From: Bacteroidales bacterium
Lineage (GTDB): Bacteria > Bacteroidota > Bacteroidia > Bacteroidales > WCHB1-69
Length of the DNA stretch: 64,000 bases
Assembly: GCA_017540505.1 (NCBI GenBank)
Contig: JAFYAW010000041.1
Location: 1 to 64,000 of the forward strand
Direction of reading: 5' to 3'
Positions 42,743 through 51,985 of this stretch are shown here, piece by piece. The notes under the pieces are model-generated. The model ran no database searches and was not told the DNA's origin. It saw only the letters and a list, made by a program, of their open reading frames with translations. The translations under genes and the position numbers were made by a program. Each line of letters starts with the position of its first letter. The first letter of the stretch is position 1.

Positions 42743-44080
42743 TTATTCGGTGATACTTCTTAACAATGTAATCCATTTGTCAATCCATCCTGCCAAAGGA
42801 GCGGGACAGCTGAGCATTCCGTCGTTATATTGAAGGTTAAGCATGGAAAACCGCATTCGATACCGTGGACCGTATTTTTTTGCATAAACAGCAAGACTGT
42901 TACCACTGATATTGTTTTCAGCTTTGACCTCTATGGGTATGATTTCATCATCCCATTGGATGACGAATTCCACTTCTGCCGTTCCAAGTGATGTCCAATA
43001 ATAGGGTTTCTGGTCGTCCAAGAGAGGGGTGATGGATTGAAGAACGGCATTTTCGGCCATAGCTCCCTTGAACTCGGTATAGTTGGCAATGGGATCTGTT
43101 ACAACTGTAGCCGGCAGATGAGCCAAACGGCGGAGCAGGCCACAGTCGCAGGCATAAACCTTGAACGCATCCGTTTCCCCGTATGCCGACAGCGGCATTC
43201 CGGGCTTGCTGATGTTGAATATGCGATAAATCATCCCAGCCTCCTCCAGCCAGAGGAGCGCATCTTCATAGTCTTTGGAACGTGCGCCTGTTTTAATGAT
43301 TTTCCATACAAATTTCCGGTTTTCTTTCGAGAGCTGGGCGGGCAATGAGTGCCAAATGGCGTGAATGCGCGGAATCTCGCGAGGTTCGGCATATTTGGCA
43401 AAATCAAGTTCATAAAGGTCAAGAATTCCTTGCAAAACCGATTCCACCTCTCCAATTCCCTTATTTTCAAGCAATTCCACAATGGCTTCAGGCATACCTC
43501 CAGACACCTGATAGCGCCTGTATTCTGTCCGCAGTTTGTTCATGATGATTTCCGGCAGGTGGCGAATTTCGTCCAGGGAGTCGATATACTCATATGTACG
43601 CGCGTCGCTGGCACGCAGAAACTCTCTGAAGGTGACGGGGAACATGTTGATGATTCTCACTTTGCCGACGGGTACTGTCATTCTGCGCTTTTTTACCGCT
43701 ACACACAAAAGAGAACCGGCTGCAATGATGTGATACTGAGATGCTTCATCACAGAAATATTTCAGACTGTTTAATGCCTCTTCGCACTCTTGTATCTCGT
43801 CGAAGATCATCAGCGTCTCTCCAGCAATGATGGGCTGCTCGCAATAGAGCGTCAACTCCTTGATAATGCGTTCGGGGTCTTTGGAAATTTTAAATACTGA
43901 CTTCAACTCCGGCTGCCTGTCGAAATCAAACTTGACACAATACTTGAAACACTCCTTTCCGAATGTCTCCATGGCCCACGTCTTGCCAATCTGACGGGCG
44001 CCTTTCAGAAGAATAGGTTTCCTATCGGAAGATTCCTTCCATGTTTTGAACTTGTTGATTATATCTCTTTCTATTTGCAT
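42743..44080 (-). CDS. AAA-type ATPase with DUF4143 (copy B)
   Basis: 445 residues. Walker A is GARQIGKTW (~27-35), Walker B LMIFDEIQ (~89-96). Sensor-type AAGSLL follows, then a DUF4143 C-terminal half with the nuclease-like motif EVEFVIQWDDEIIPIEVKAE (~370-389). It belongs to the classic Bacteroidota DUF4143 group. It is first in a two-gene unit with the alpha/beta hydrolase. Confidence 0.88.
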   Translation of the reverse strand: MQIERDIINKFKTWKESSDRKPILLKGARQIGKTWAMETFGKECFKYCVKFDFDRQPELKSVFKISKDPERIIKELTLYCEQPIIAGETLMIFDEIQECEEALNSLKYFCDEASQYHIIAAGSLLCVAVKKRRMTVPVGKVRIINMFPVTFREFLRASDARTYEYIDSLDEIRHLPEIIMNKLRTEYRRYQVSGGMPEAIVELLENKGIGEVESVLQGILDLYELDFAKYAEPREIPRIHAIWHSLPAQLSKENRKFVWKIIKTGARSKDYEDALLWLEEAGMIYRIFNISKPGMPLSAYGETDAFKVYACDCGLLRRLAHLPATVVTDPIANYTEFKGAMAENAVLQSITPLLDDQKPYYWTSLGTAEVEFVIQWDDEIIPIEVKAENNISGNSLAVYAKKYGPRYRMRFSMLNLQYNDGMLSCPAPLAGWIDKWITLLRSITE

Positions 44081-44139
44081 AACACATTGGAAAGTTTGGT
44101 TTTATGTTGTTTTTATGCACTTTTCATAACTTTCGGCTG

Positions 44140-44147
44140 CAAAAATA
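44140..44147 (-). promoter_or_regulatory. -7 promoter element (TATTTTTG) for DUF4143 ATPase copy B
   Basis: TATTTTTG on the minus strand, about 60 bp before the ATG at 44080, giving a longer leader than most genes here. Confidence 0.5.
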
Positions 44148-44292
44148 CAAAAATATTTCATATTGTGTGACTTCATTTGACGCGGGTCATCATACACTTC
44201 AAACTCGCATTTCCCATCTTTACAAGCCTTGCTATTTGTTTTACATTTGCATTTCAAGAGTTTGGATGGCGTTATTCCACACAAAAAAAATG

Positions 44293-44300
44293 TATCTTTG
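44293..44300 (+). promoter_or_regulatory. -7 promoter element (TATCTTTG) for the SDR gene
   Basis: TATCTTTG on the plus strand, 44 bp before the ATG at 44345; divergent from the element at 44140. Confidence 0.6.
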
Positions 44301-44344
44301 TACATCCTTTAAGATAGGATAATTGATGAAATAATACTCTGATT

Positions 44345-45100
44345 ATGAATAAGATAGTTTTGATTACGGGCGCAACCAGTGGCATCGGTCTCGGTTGTGC
44401 GAGAAAATTCGCCGCCAATGGCGACAAATTGATCCTGACGGGTCGTAATGAACAGAAACTGGAGGAAATCCGCAAGGAACTGGCGGACAAGGGCACGCAG
44501 GTGCTGACGCTGCTCTTCGATGTGCGCGACCGCGAGGCGGCCACAAAGTGCATCTGCGGGCTTCCTGAAGAGTGGAAGGCGGTAGATGTGCTGGTGAACA
44601 ATGCCGGTCTGGCCCTCGGACTGGAGCCCGAATATGAGGGCAGCTTTGAGGATTGGGAGACCATGATTGACACCAACATCAAGGGACTGCTGACCATGAC
44701 ACGCCTCATCGTGCCGGGAATGGTGGCCCGCGACCGCGGACACATCATCAATATCGGTTCGGTGGCCGGCGATGCCGCCTATGCCAATGGCAACGTGTAT
44801 TGCGCCACCAAATCGGCGGTGAAGACGATTACCGATGGACTGCGCATTGATGTGGCGAGCAGTGCCGTGCGCGTGACGAACCTGAAGCCCGGCCTTGTGG
44901 AGACCAACTTCAGCAACACGCGCTTCCATGGCGACACTGAGCGTGCGGCCACTGTTTATAAGGGTATCAAACCTCTGACGGGTGATGACATCGCCGATGT
45001 GGCCGTCTATGCCGCCAACGCACCCGCCCATGTGCAGATTGCCGAGGTGCTCATACTGGCCACCCATCAGGGCAGCGGCAGCGTTATTGTAAGAAAGTAA
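44345..45100 (+). CDS. SDR family NAD(P)-dependent oxidoreductase (YdfG-like)
   Basis: 251 residues, classical SDR. Cofactor loop TGATSGIG (~8-15), NNAG (~89-92), catalytic Ser in GSVAGDAAYANG and YCATK (Tyr-x-x-x-Lys). The closing stretch (KPGLVETNFSNTRF, then PLTGDDIADVAVYAA and HVQIAEVLILATHQ) matches the NADP-dependent 3-hydroxy acid/serine dehydrogenase subgroup typified by E. coli YdfG. The exact substrate is not determinable. Cytoplasmic and monocistronic. Confidence 0.88.
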   Translation: MNKIVLITGATSGIGLGCARKFAANGDKLILTGRNEQKLEEIRKELADKGTQVLTLLFDVRDREAATKCICGLPEEWKAVDVLVNNAGLALGLEPEYEGSFEDWETMIDTNIKGLLTMTRLIVPGMVARDRGHIINIGSVAGDAAYANGNVYCATKSAVKTITDGLRIDVASSAVRVTNLKPGLVETNFSNTRFHGDTERAATVYKGIKPLTGDDIADVAVYAANAPAHVQIAEVLILATHQGSGSVIVRK

Positions 45101-45134
45101 AATCAATGTGGAGTTATATATTCACAAATTAATC

Positions 45135-45142
45135 TATCTTTG
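45135..45142 (+). promoter_or_regulatory. -7 promoter element (TATCTTTG) for the DUF4301 gene
   Basis: TATCTTTG on the plus strand, 23 bp before the ATG at 45166. Confidence 0.6.
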
Positions 45143-45165
45143 CATCACAAAAAACAATTGACATT

Positions 45166-46653
45166 ATGATAGAATTTTCCGCTCAAGATGTAGAATTCAT
45201 GCACCAGCGCGGCAGCAATCCCGAAGATGTGCAACACCAACTGGAAATGTTCCGGAAGGGCTTCGACTTCGCCAATCTGGACCGTGCCGCCACGCCGAAC
45301 GACGGCATCCTCCAACTGCCGGAAGAACAGGTGGAGGAACTGATTGCCGATTACGATAATTTATTGGAAAACAAGAAGGTGGTGAAGTTCGTGCCGGCTT
45401 CCGGTGCGGCCTCCCGCATGTTCAAGGAACTCTATTCCTATCTTTCGGATGACTCGGAGGAGGTTCGCAAAAAGGCGTGCGCTTTTTTGGAATCCCTGCC
45501 GAAATATCCGTTCTATAAAGCCCTTGAGGAGGCTTTGGCCAAGGATGGCTATTCCCTCCAGGATGACATTGTCCATAAGGAGTACAAGCGGGTGGTAGAT
45601 TATCTACTTAACGAGAAGGGGCTGAATTACGGCAATCTGCCGAAAGGCCTGCTGCTGTTCCATCGTTATACGGACAAGATTCGCACGGCTGTGGAGGAGC
45701 ATTTGGTGGAGGCCGCCCTCTATGCCAATACTGGTGGCGAGTGTTATCTGCATTTTACCGTGTCGCCACAGCATCAGGCTGGCTTTGAACATCTTCTGAA
45801 AGAGGTGGTCCCGGCTTACGAGCAACATTATGGGGTGCATTATCATATCAGCTTCTCAATCCAGGATCCTTCTACCGACACTGTGGCGGCGGAATTGGAC
45901 AACACGCCCTTCCGTGATGAGAACGGGAAATTGCTCTTCCGTCCCGCCGGCCATGGAGCGTTGATTCATAATCTGAACCGTTTGGATGCCGACGTGGTGT
46001 TTGTGAAAAATATCGACAATGTCATCCCTGAAGATCGTGTGGAGCCTACCGTTCGTTACAAGAAGGTGCTGGCGGCCCATCTGCTGCAGTTGCAGAACAA
46101 GGTTTTCCAGTACCTGAAGGTCTTGGACAACGGCGAGGCGGATCCGATGCTGATGTGCGAGATTCTCGACTTCGCCGAAACGGAGCTGATGATTCCCGTG
46201 GAGGATGGCCTCACGCCAGAGATGCTCTTCGAACGCCTCAACCGCCCCATCCGCATCTGCGGCATGGTGAAAAACGAAGGCGAACCTGGTGGCGGCCCCT
46301 TCTGGGTACAGGATGCCGACGGTAATGCCTCCCTGCAAATCGTGGAATCTTCCCAAATTGACAAGAAGAACCCCGCCCAGATGGAAATCATGACACACGC
46401 CACGCATTTCAATCCCGTGGATATGGTTTGCGGCGTGAAGAACTTCCGGGGCGAGAAATTCGACCTTCTGCAATATGTGGATCCTGAAACGGGCTTCATC
46501 TCGTCCAAATCGTATGGCGACAGAACCCTGAAAGCTCTGGAGCTGCCTGGGCTTTGGAACGGTGCCATGAGCGACTGGATTACGATTTTCGTGGAAGTGC
46601 CAATTGAGACGTTCAATCCGGTGAAGACGGTCTTCGACCTGCTCCGTCGTTAA
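45166..46653 (+). CDS. DUF4301 family protein (nucleotidyltransferase-like)
   Basis: 495 residues, near full length for DUF4301, a Bacteroidota family. Nucleotidyltransferase-like features: VPASGAASRMFK (~75-86) as a glycine-rich loop, and GHGALIHNLNRLDADVVFVKNIDNV (~265-289), which resembles UDP-sugar pyrophosphorylases. The activity is not established. No signal peptide. Its stop overlaps the stop of the convergent radical SAM gene within TTAA at 46650-46653. Confidence 0.88.
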   Translation: MIEFSAQDVEFMHQRGSNPEDVQHQLEMFRKGFDFANLDRAATPNDGILQLPEEQVEELIADYDNLLENKKVVKFVPASGAASRMFKELYSYLSDDSEEVRKKACAFLESLPKYPFYKALEEALAKDGYSLQDDIVHKEYKRVVDYLLNEKGLNYGNLPKGLLLFHRYTDKIRTAVEEHLVEAALYANTGGECYLHFTVSPQHQAGFEHLLKEVVPAYEQHYGVHYHISFSIQDPSTDTVAAELDNTPFRDENGKLLFRPAGHGALIHNLNRLDADVVFVKNIDNVIPEDRVEPTVRYKKVLAAHLLQLQNKVFQYLKVLDNGEADPMLMCEILDFAETELMIPVEDGLTPEMLFERLNRPIRICGMVKNEGEPGGGPFWVQDADGNASLQIVESSQIDKKNPAQMEIMTHATHFNPVDMVCGVKNFRGEKFDLLQYVDPETGFISSKSYGDRTLKALELPGLWNGAMSDWITIFVEVPIETFNPVKTVFDLLRR

Positions 46654-47621
46654 GATTCGTCGTCTTTTGGGACGGTCATGAAGCGCACATGCGGGAATGC
46701 GCGGCGGTTTGTCCCGCCGTACCCGACCGCGTAGTTGATTTCGGATGCCGGCACCATAATGGTGGCGGCATCTCCTTTTTCATTCACTGTGTTTTGGATG
46801 GTGTCGTGCCAGATTGCCGACAATACCAGCTCCTTAAAGGATACGTGAAACGGTCCGGCCAGGTAATCGCTTCCCGACAGCAATCCTTCGGAAGGATGCA
46901 GTCCCATGCGTAGGATGGTGACGTTGCGCCGCTCGAAAATCCCGTACAGTTCTTTGCACCAGTCCACCGCCTCTTCGAGCGTGAGCGGATGGTATTGTCC
47001 CTGCCGGAAGTCTTCGGCAAGCGGGGTGTTTGCGATGACTAAGGTGGGGTAGATGCGCGTGCAGCACGCCCCAAGATCGGCGATACGTTCCGCCGTGCGC
47101 ATGGATTTCTCCCGAGTGTCGCCCGGCAGCCCGATCATCATCTGCAATCCTAATTCGAAGCCGTAATGCCGAATCAGGCGGGCGGCCTCCTCCACTTGTG
47201 CTGCCGTGTGTCCGCGATTCGCCCGCCGGAGGACGTCGTCGTCCAAGGACTGTGCTCCCAATTCGATGAGTGTGACCCCATGCTGGCGGAGGTTGTCCAG
47301 AATCTCTGGCGTGATGTAGTCGGGGCGGGTGGAGAGCTGGACGCCGCTGACGGTGCCGCGTTCCAGATATGGGGTGGCAACGTCCAGATACGCGTTTTGT
47401 TCCGCTATGGTCATGCCCGTGAAGCTGCCGCCGAAAAAGGCGATGCGGATGTCACAGTCATCGGGAATGGTCAGCAGGTGCTGGCGGATGGTTTCGTCCG
47501 CTTCCGAAGGGGTGGGAATGTGCGTCTGTCCGGCGATGGCAAACTGGTTGCAATAGGTGCATCGGTAGGGACACGCCCTTTGTGGGATGAAGATGGGAAT
47601 GACGCGGTGCCGGGATGCCAT
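46650..47621 (-). CDS. Radical SAM protein (Elp3/coproporphyrinogen-like group)
   Basis: 323 residues. The [4Fe-4S] motif is CPYRCTYC (Cys17, Cys21, Cys24). It is followed by FFGGSFTGM and, later, GAQSLDDDVLRRANRGH and GLQMMIGLPGDT, typical of the Elp3/HemN-like radical SAM subgroup. There is no acetyltransferase or TRAM domain, so it is not a full Elp3 or MiaB. The reaction is unknown. It starts 4 bp after pdxJ, forming a two-gene operon. Confidence 0.85.
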   Translation of the reverse strand: MASRHRVIPIFIPQRACPYRCTYCNQFAIAGQTHIPTPSEADETIRQHLLTIPDDCDIRIAFFGGSFTGMTIAEQNAYLDVATPYLERGTVSGVQLSTRPDYITPEILDNLRQHGVTLIELGAQSLDDDVLRRANRGHTAAQVEEAARLIRHYGFELGLQMMIGLPGDTREKSMRTAERIADLGACCTRIYPTLVIANTPLAEDFRQGQYHPLTLEEAVDWCKELYGIFERRNVTILRMGLHPSEGLLSGSDYLAGPFHVSFKELVLSAIWHDTIQNTVNEKGDAATIMVPASEINYAVGYGGTNRRAFPHVRFMTVPKDDES

Positions 47622-47625
47622 ACGG

Positions 47626-48345
47626 CTATTGGAGTTGCATCAGATACTGGCGGATGGTCTCCTGAATGCCGAGGTAGAGAGCGTCACAGATCAGGGCATG
47701 GCCGATGGAGACCTCCTTGAGGTTGGGAATCTGCTCCTGGAAGTATTTCAGATTCACTAAGGACAGGTCATGTCCGGCGTTCAGGTCAATGTTTTGAACT
47801 TCGGCCTCTTTAGCCGCGATGATGAAATCGTGGATGGCCACTTCCCGGTCTTTCAGGTAGTTGGCGGCATACGATTCCGTGTAGAGCTCCACACGGTCGG
47901 TGCCGGTGGCTTTCGCGCCGGCTACCATCTCGGCGTCGGCATTCACGAAGATGCTGGCACGGATGCCCTTGGCATGCAGCCGTTCGATGATGCTGGTGAG
48001 GAAGGCGCGGTGCTGGATTGTGTCCCATCCGGCATTGGAGGTGAGTGCTTCCGGTGGATCGGGTACTAAGGTGACCTGCGTGGGCACCACCTCAAGGACA
48101 AGGTCCATGAAACTGTCGGAGGGATACCCCTCGATGTTGAACTCGGTGGTGACGATGGGCTTCAGATCGCGCACGTCCTGGTATTTGATGTGCCGTCCGT
48201 CCGGGCGGGGATGTACAGTGATGCCCTGCGCGCCGAAGCGCTCGCAGTCGCGGGCGAATTGGATGAGGTCGGGCATGTTGCCCCCGCGGGCGTTGCGTAT
48301 CGTGGCTACCTTGTTTATGTTGACGCTAAGTCGGGTGTTGCTCAT
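47626..48345 (-). CDS. pdxJ: Pyridoxine 5'-phosphate synthase
   Basis: 239 residues from ATG 48345 (an upstream in-frame extension is unlikely). A TIM-barrel enzyme that condenses 1-deoxyxylulose 5-phosphate with 3-amino-2-oxopropyl phosphate to form pyridoxine 5'-phosphate in the cytoplasm. Diagnostic stretches: [55 protein letters not shown] and LNAGHDL. pdxA is not in the window. It lies downstream of tRNA-Val and its terminator on the same strand. Confidence 0.95.
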   Translation of the reverse strand: MSNTRLSVNINKVATIRNARGGNMPDLIQFARDCERFGAQGITVHPRPDGRHIKYQDVRDLKPIVTTEFNIEGYPSDSFMDLVLEVVPTQVTLVPDPPEALTSNAGWDTIQHRAFLTSIIERLHAKGIRASIFVNADAEMVAGAKATGTDRVELYTESYAANYLKDREVAIHDFIIAAKEAEVQNIDLNAGHDLSLVNLKYFQEQIPNLKEVSIGHALICDALYLGIQETIRQYLMQLQ

Positions 48346-48376
48346 AACGGTTTTGTTTATTAAGGGGATAAGATAC

Positions 48377-48403
48377 AAAAAGACGATGTTGCCATCGTCT
48401 TTT
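48377..48403 (-). terminator. Intrinsic terminator of tRNA-Val (bidirectional)
   Basis: Perfect 8-bp stem AGACGATG/CATCGTCT with a 4-nt loop, flanked by A on one side and T on the other, so it can end transcription from either strand. Confidence 0.75.
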
Positions 48404-48408
48404 CAATT

Positions 48409-48486
48409 TGGTGGGACGTATAGGATTTGAACCTATGACCTCTGCCGTGTGGAGGCAGCGCTCTAAACCAACTGGGCTAACGTCCC
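48409..48486 (-). tRNA. tRNA-Val (anticodon CAC)
   Basis: On the minus strand: acceptor stem GGGACGT/ACGTCCC, D-arm GCCCAGTTGGTTTAGAGC, anticodon arm CTGCC-TCCACAC-GGCAG with anticodon CAC (reads GTG, valine), and T-arm ATAGG-TTCAAAT-CCTAT. The discriminator is A, and a genomically encoded CCA (48409-48411) follows. All arms pair well. Confidence 0.93.
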
Positions 48487-48500
48487 CTGTTTTGCGGCTG

Positions 48501-48508
48501 CAAAAATA
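48501..48508 (-). promoter_or_regulatory. -7 promoter element (TATTTTTG) for tRNA-Val
   Basis: TATTTTTG on the minus strand, 14 bp before the tRNA 5' end. Confidence 0.6.
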
Positions 48509-48559
48509 CACTTTTTTACATTATGTCGGTAGAAAAAAATCCGTTTTGTCGTTTTTTTA

Positions 48560-49981
48560 TTATTTCCCCTCTTTTTTTAGGATGATTAAGAATGTGTAAA
48601 TCAATATTTTAATATCCATTTGGATAGACATGTTTTCAATGTAGAGCAGGTCCCAGCGCAGGCGTTTCACCATCTCGTCCACGTTCTCGGCATAGCCGAA
48701 CTTGACTTGTCCCCAGGAGGTGATGCCGGGTTTTATGCCCAACAGCAGCTTGTAATAGGGGGCTCGTTCGGTGATCTGGTCGATGTAATATTGCCGTTCC
48801 GGACGCGGGCCCACCAGCGACATGTCGCCGATGAGGACGTTGTAGAACTGCGGCGTTTCGTCCAGCCGGTACTGGCGCATGAACTTGCCGAAGGGGGTGA
48901 TGCGGCTGTCGTTCTTGGAGGAGAGCATAGGGCCGTCGGATTCGGCATCTTCGCGCATGGATCGGAATTTGATGATGTTGAAGGGCTTGCCCCGGTAGCC
49001 GATGCGTTCCTGACGATAGAATATGGGGCCGGGCGACGATCGCTTGACACCGATGGCCAGCACAATGTAAAGGGGTGAAAGCAGTATCAAGGCCAGCAGA
49101 GAAAGCAGAATGTCCAAACCTCGTTTCAGATATTTCTGCCAGGTGGGCAGATATTCGGGGGTGATGGAGATGAGCGGTTCGTAGAGCACGGCAGAGGTTT
49201 TCACCGTTCCGATGATGAAGTCCTGCAGCTGCGGCAAGATGCTCAGTGTGAGGTTCTGGTTGTCGCGGGCCAGCGTCACAATCTGCTCGATGTATTTCCG
49301 CTTTCCGTTGTTGAGCGCGATGATGAGCTCCTCAATATGTTGGTCTTCAATAAGCTGCTTGAGGTCTTCAATCGTGCCGAGGCAGGGAAGCTTGTCCTTC
49401 ATCTCATCGTCAGCATCCGGCTGCACCTTGACATAGCCGATGAGCGAGGTGCCGGAGCGCGGGCTTTGCTCAATGACGGTGTCGTAAGTTTCCACGGCGA
49501 TGGAATCCGACCCGATGATGATGGTGTTGAATCCAATCAACCCCTTGTGGATCTTCCGGTTGACAGTGGTCGTGATGCACAGACGGGGTATGTAGGTGAG
49601 CACGAATTGGAAGGCGAACAGGAAGAGCATATAGCGGATGTAGTCGCCGGGGGTGGTCACTACATCGTCCAAGATGAAGGCGAAGAAGAAGACGAGGGTC
49701 CCGAAGAGCGTAACCCCGAAGGTGAGCCCCAGCTCATTCAGACGGGATTTCCGATATACCTTATTATAATAGCCGAAAAACGCATGAATCACTACCCAGT
49801 AAACGGGACACAGCACGATGCCCCAGAAGAATTTTGTGTCGTTCATGGCTGCCTGGAAAACTTGGTTGATGTCCAGACCCTCTCCGATATGTTTCCGGTA
49901 GATATAAAACAACACCCAAGTGAGGATGGCGGCCAGAATGTCGCAGGCGAGGTAAAGGGCTGTCAGTCGTTTCTTGTTCAT
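48560..49981 (-). CDS. Polyprenyl glycosylphosphotransferase (WcaJ-like)
   Basis: 473 residues. Four N-terminal membrane helices (~8-130), a soluble CoA-binding-like domain (~140-265), a re-entrant helix (GLDILLSLLALILLSPLYIV, ~290) and the sugar-phosphate transferase catalytic domain: PGPIFYRQERIGYRGKPFNIIKFRSM, then LDETPQFYNVLIGDMSLVGPRPE and PGITSWGQVK. It transfers a hexose-1-phosphate to undecaprenyl phosphate, the first step of exopolysaccharide or capsule synthesis at the inner membrane. No other glycosyltransferases are nearby, so it may serve a cluster elsewhere. It follows the lipoprotein gene after 9 bp. Confidence 0.92.
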   Translation of the reverse strand: MNKKRLTALYLACDILAAILTWVLFYIYRKHIGEGLDINQVFQAAMNDTKFFWGIVLCPVYWVVIHAFFGYYNKVYRKSRLNELGLTFGVTLFGTLVFFFAFILDDVVTTPGDYIRYMLFLFAFQFVLTYIPRLCITTTVNRKIHKGLIGFNTIIIGSDSIAVETYDTVIEQSPRSGTSLIGYVKVQPDADDEMKDKLPCLGTIEDLKQLIEDQHIEELIIALNNGKRKYIEQIVTLARDNQNLTLSILPQLQDFIIGTVKTSAVLYEPLISITPEYLPTWQKYLKRGLDILLSLLALILLSPLYIVLAIGVKRSSPGPIFYRQERIGYRGKPFNIIKFRSMREDAESDGPMLSSKNDSRITPFGKFMRQYRLDETPQFYNVLIGDMSLVGPRPERQYYIDQITERAPYYKLLLGIKPGITSWGQVKFGYAENVDEMVKRLRWDLLYIENMSIQMDIKILIYTFLIILKKEGK

Positions 49982-49990
49982 GATGGTGTG

Positions 49991-50941
49991 TTAGGCGCGA
50001 GGTGAGTATATGATTTTGATGTCGTCGATGTCGAAACGGGTGCGTTCGCCTTTCTTCCCGATGCCGGTGAGTAAAAGGGTTGCCTCCGTGACATTTGCGC
50101 TGGTGTTGTGGTAGTCGTTGATGATGCCGCCCAGCCGGAAGCAGACGGTCTTCCACTCTCCGTTCGTGGAATATACTCCGCCGATTTGGTGCACGGTGCT
50201 GCTGGAGTTTGCCGTGGAAAGCTTCATGCCGATTTCCATGTTGTTGTCCACACGGTAGGTCATCTCCAGGTAGATATAATAGTTGCCTACGGGCAGTGTG
50301 ATGGCGGAAGTGCGCACATCGAAGTAGTCCTCATCCTGGAGTATTATTTCACCCACGTAAAGCCCGTCCACCTGGGTGGGCTGGAAATAGTGCGTGCTAT
50401 TTGCCGTGTCTGTCGGCGTGAAAGGGGAACTGTTGGTGAATGTTTCCATGAATGGAATCTTTGTCACGCTGTTGTAGATGAACTTCAAGGGGTAGTCGGA
50501 CACCTTGCAGGTCTCGCCCCGTTTAAGCATCATTTTCTTCCTCAACACGTTGAAGAACGGATAACCGTTAATGGTGCTGGTCATGCCGTTCAGGGGGAAT
50601 GCCGGAAGGATGATGACATCGGACGAGTCGTTATCGGGCACGTGCAGGACGGGGATGCGGCAGGGCAGCTTCCAACAGCCTAGATTCTTGCTGTTGGCAT
50701 ACACGTTGACATGGGTGAATGTGTGTTGCATCAGCGCATGCAGCTGTTCGGAGTCGTAATTTTCGCCGTGAGTCTCGTTGTAGGTGCTGACATCCAAGGG
50801 GGAAACACCCGTCTCGGGATTGTAATTCACATCGTAGTAGTCGATCTGAAGATAGGCGGGTGTCAGGTCGTTTTTTTTGCAGGAAGTGAGTAATGTGGTG
50901 ATTGTCAACAATATGACGAGTGGGGTAGGCAATGGTCTCAT
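49991..50941 (-). CDS. Lipoprotein of unknown function with a carbohydrate-binding-like C-terminal part
   Basis: 316 residues from ATG 50941. A lipobox gives C21 (LLTSCKK). The middle (~95-180) and C-terminal part are beta-rich; the last ~150 residues (LPVGNYYIYLEMTYRVDNNMEIGMKL, then GEWKTVCFRLGGII and RFDIDDIKIIYS) resemble a jelly-roll/CBM-like domain with a terminal D-DIKI strand. I cannot assign a family. It is probably anchored to the outer membrane and co-transcribed with the glycosylphosphotransferase. Confidence 0.65.
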   Translation of the reverse strand: MRPLPTPLVILLTITTLLTSCKKNDLTPAYLQIDYYDVNYNPETGVSPLDVSTYNETHGENYDSEQLHALMQHTFTHVNVYANSKNLGCWKLPCRIPVLHVPDNDSSDVIILPAFPLNGMTSTINGYPFFNVLRKKMMLKRGETCKVSDYPLKFIYNSVTKIPFMETFTNSSPFTPTDTANSTHYFQPTQVDGLYVGEIILQDEDYFDVRTSAITLPVGNYYIYLEMTYRVDNNMEIGMKLSTANSSSTVHQIGGVYSTNGEWKTVCFRLGGIINDYHNTSANVTEATLLLTGIGKKGERTRFDIDDIKIIYSPRA

Positions 50942-51025
50942 AAGCGAAAAATTTATCCACTTAACGAATGAAAACAGACAATATTGTAGGAATAGAATTT
51001 TTTTCGATTTTTGCAGCCGGAAAAA

Positions 51026-51943
51026 ATGAAAAATAAAAACACGCTCTTGGGATATGTCGCCATCATGTTCTCCATGCTTTTCTGGGGAATCAGTTTCGTG
51101 TGGACCAAACAGCTGCTCAATGCGGATTTCCCTGTGTGTACGATTGTCCTTTTCCGCCTGCTGATTGCTTCCGTCATCTTTGTTACTTTTTTCAAATTGC
51201 GGGGCAAACTGGAACGGATACGGCGCGGCGATGTGCGGCAATTCCTGCTGCTGGCCTTTTTCGAACCTTTCCTCTATTTCATTGGGGAGGATTTCGGCCT
51301 GAAGTATGTGGATGCATCCTTCGCCTCAGTGATGATCGCCCTGATTCCGATTGTGGTGTCGGTGACGATGTACTTCTGCGAGCGCGAGCCTTTGAGTTGG
51401 CGGCTGCTGGTTGGCACGCTGATATCCATCTTCGGCATTGGGCTGATGAGTTTTAACCCTTCCAATGCTTTGTCATTCAGTTGGAAAGGATTCTCTCTGC
51501 TGCTTATTGCCCTCTTCGCGGCGGGTGGATACAGTGTTCTGCTGGTGCGGTTGCTCAAGAATTATGGCCCCGTCACGGTGACCACCTATCAGAATCTGAT
51601 GGCCATCCCGTTATATTTGCCGCTGGTGTGTGTGTTCGACCTGCATTGTTGGGGAGGCATCCAGTGGGGGATCTCCTCTATTTTCAACTTGGTATGCCTG
51701 GCCGTTTTTTGCTCGGCAGGGGCCTACATGCTCTATTCGTATGCCGCCAAACAAATCTCCATCACCAAACTCTCGGTGTTCACCAATGCGATCCCGATTG
51801 TCACCATCCTCGTCGCATCCCTGTTGGGATTGGAGGTTTTCACGGCACGGAAATTCATCGGTATTGTCATCGTGGTGATCGGTGTGCTCTTCAGTCAGAT
51901 GAAAAATAATCTGAAAACAGCGCAAAATGGTGCGGAGTGTTAG
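51026..51943 (+). CDS. EamA/DMT family transporter
   Basis: 305 residues from ATG 51026. Ten membrane segments form two EamA repeats (SMLFWGISFVWTKQLL as the first, AKQISITKLSVFTNAIPIVTIL as the ninth). A likely exporter of small metabolites; the substrate is unknown. A degenerate GATTTTTG lies just before the start and may serve as promoter. It is divergent from the lipoprotein gene. Confidence 0.87.
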   Translation: MKNKNTLLGYVAIMFSMLFWGISFVWTKQLLNADFPVCTIVLFRLLIASVIFVTFFKLRGKLERIRRGDVRQFLLLAFFEPFLYFIGEDFGLKYVDASFASVMIALIPIVVSVTMYFCEREPLSWRLLVGTLISIFGIGLMSFNPSNALSFSWKGFSLLLIALFAAGGYSVLLVRLLKNYGPVTVTTYQNLMAIPLYLPLVCVFDLHCWGGIQWGISSIFNLVCLAVFCSAGAYMLYSYAAKQISITKLSVFTNAIPIVTILVASLLGLEVFTARKFIGIVIVVIGVLFSQMKNNLKTAQNGAEC

Positions 51944-51953
51944 ATTTATTTGC

Positions 51954-51961
51954 TATTTTTG
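51954..51961 (+). promoter_or_regulatory. -7 promoter element (TATTTTTG)
   Basis: TATTTTTG on the plus strand, 24 bp before the ATG at 51986 of the T9SS-tailed gene. Confidence 0.6.
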
Positions 51962-51985
51962 CAACGTGTAAAAATAATAAAGGAA

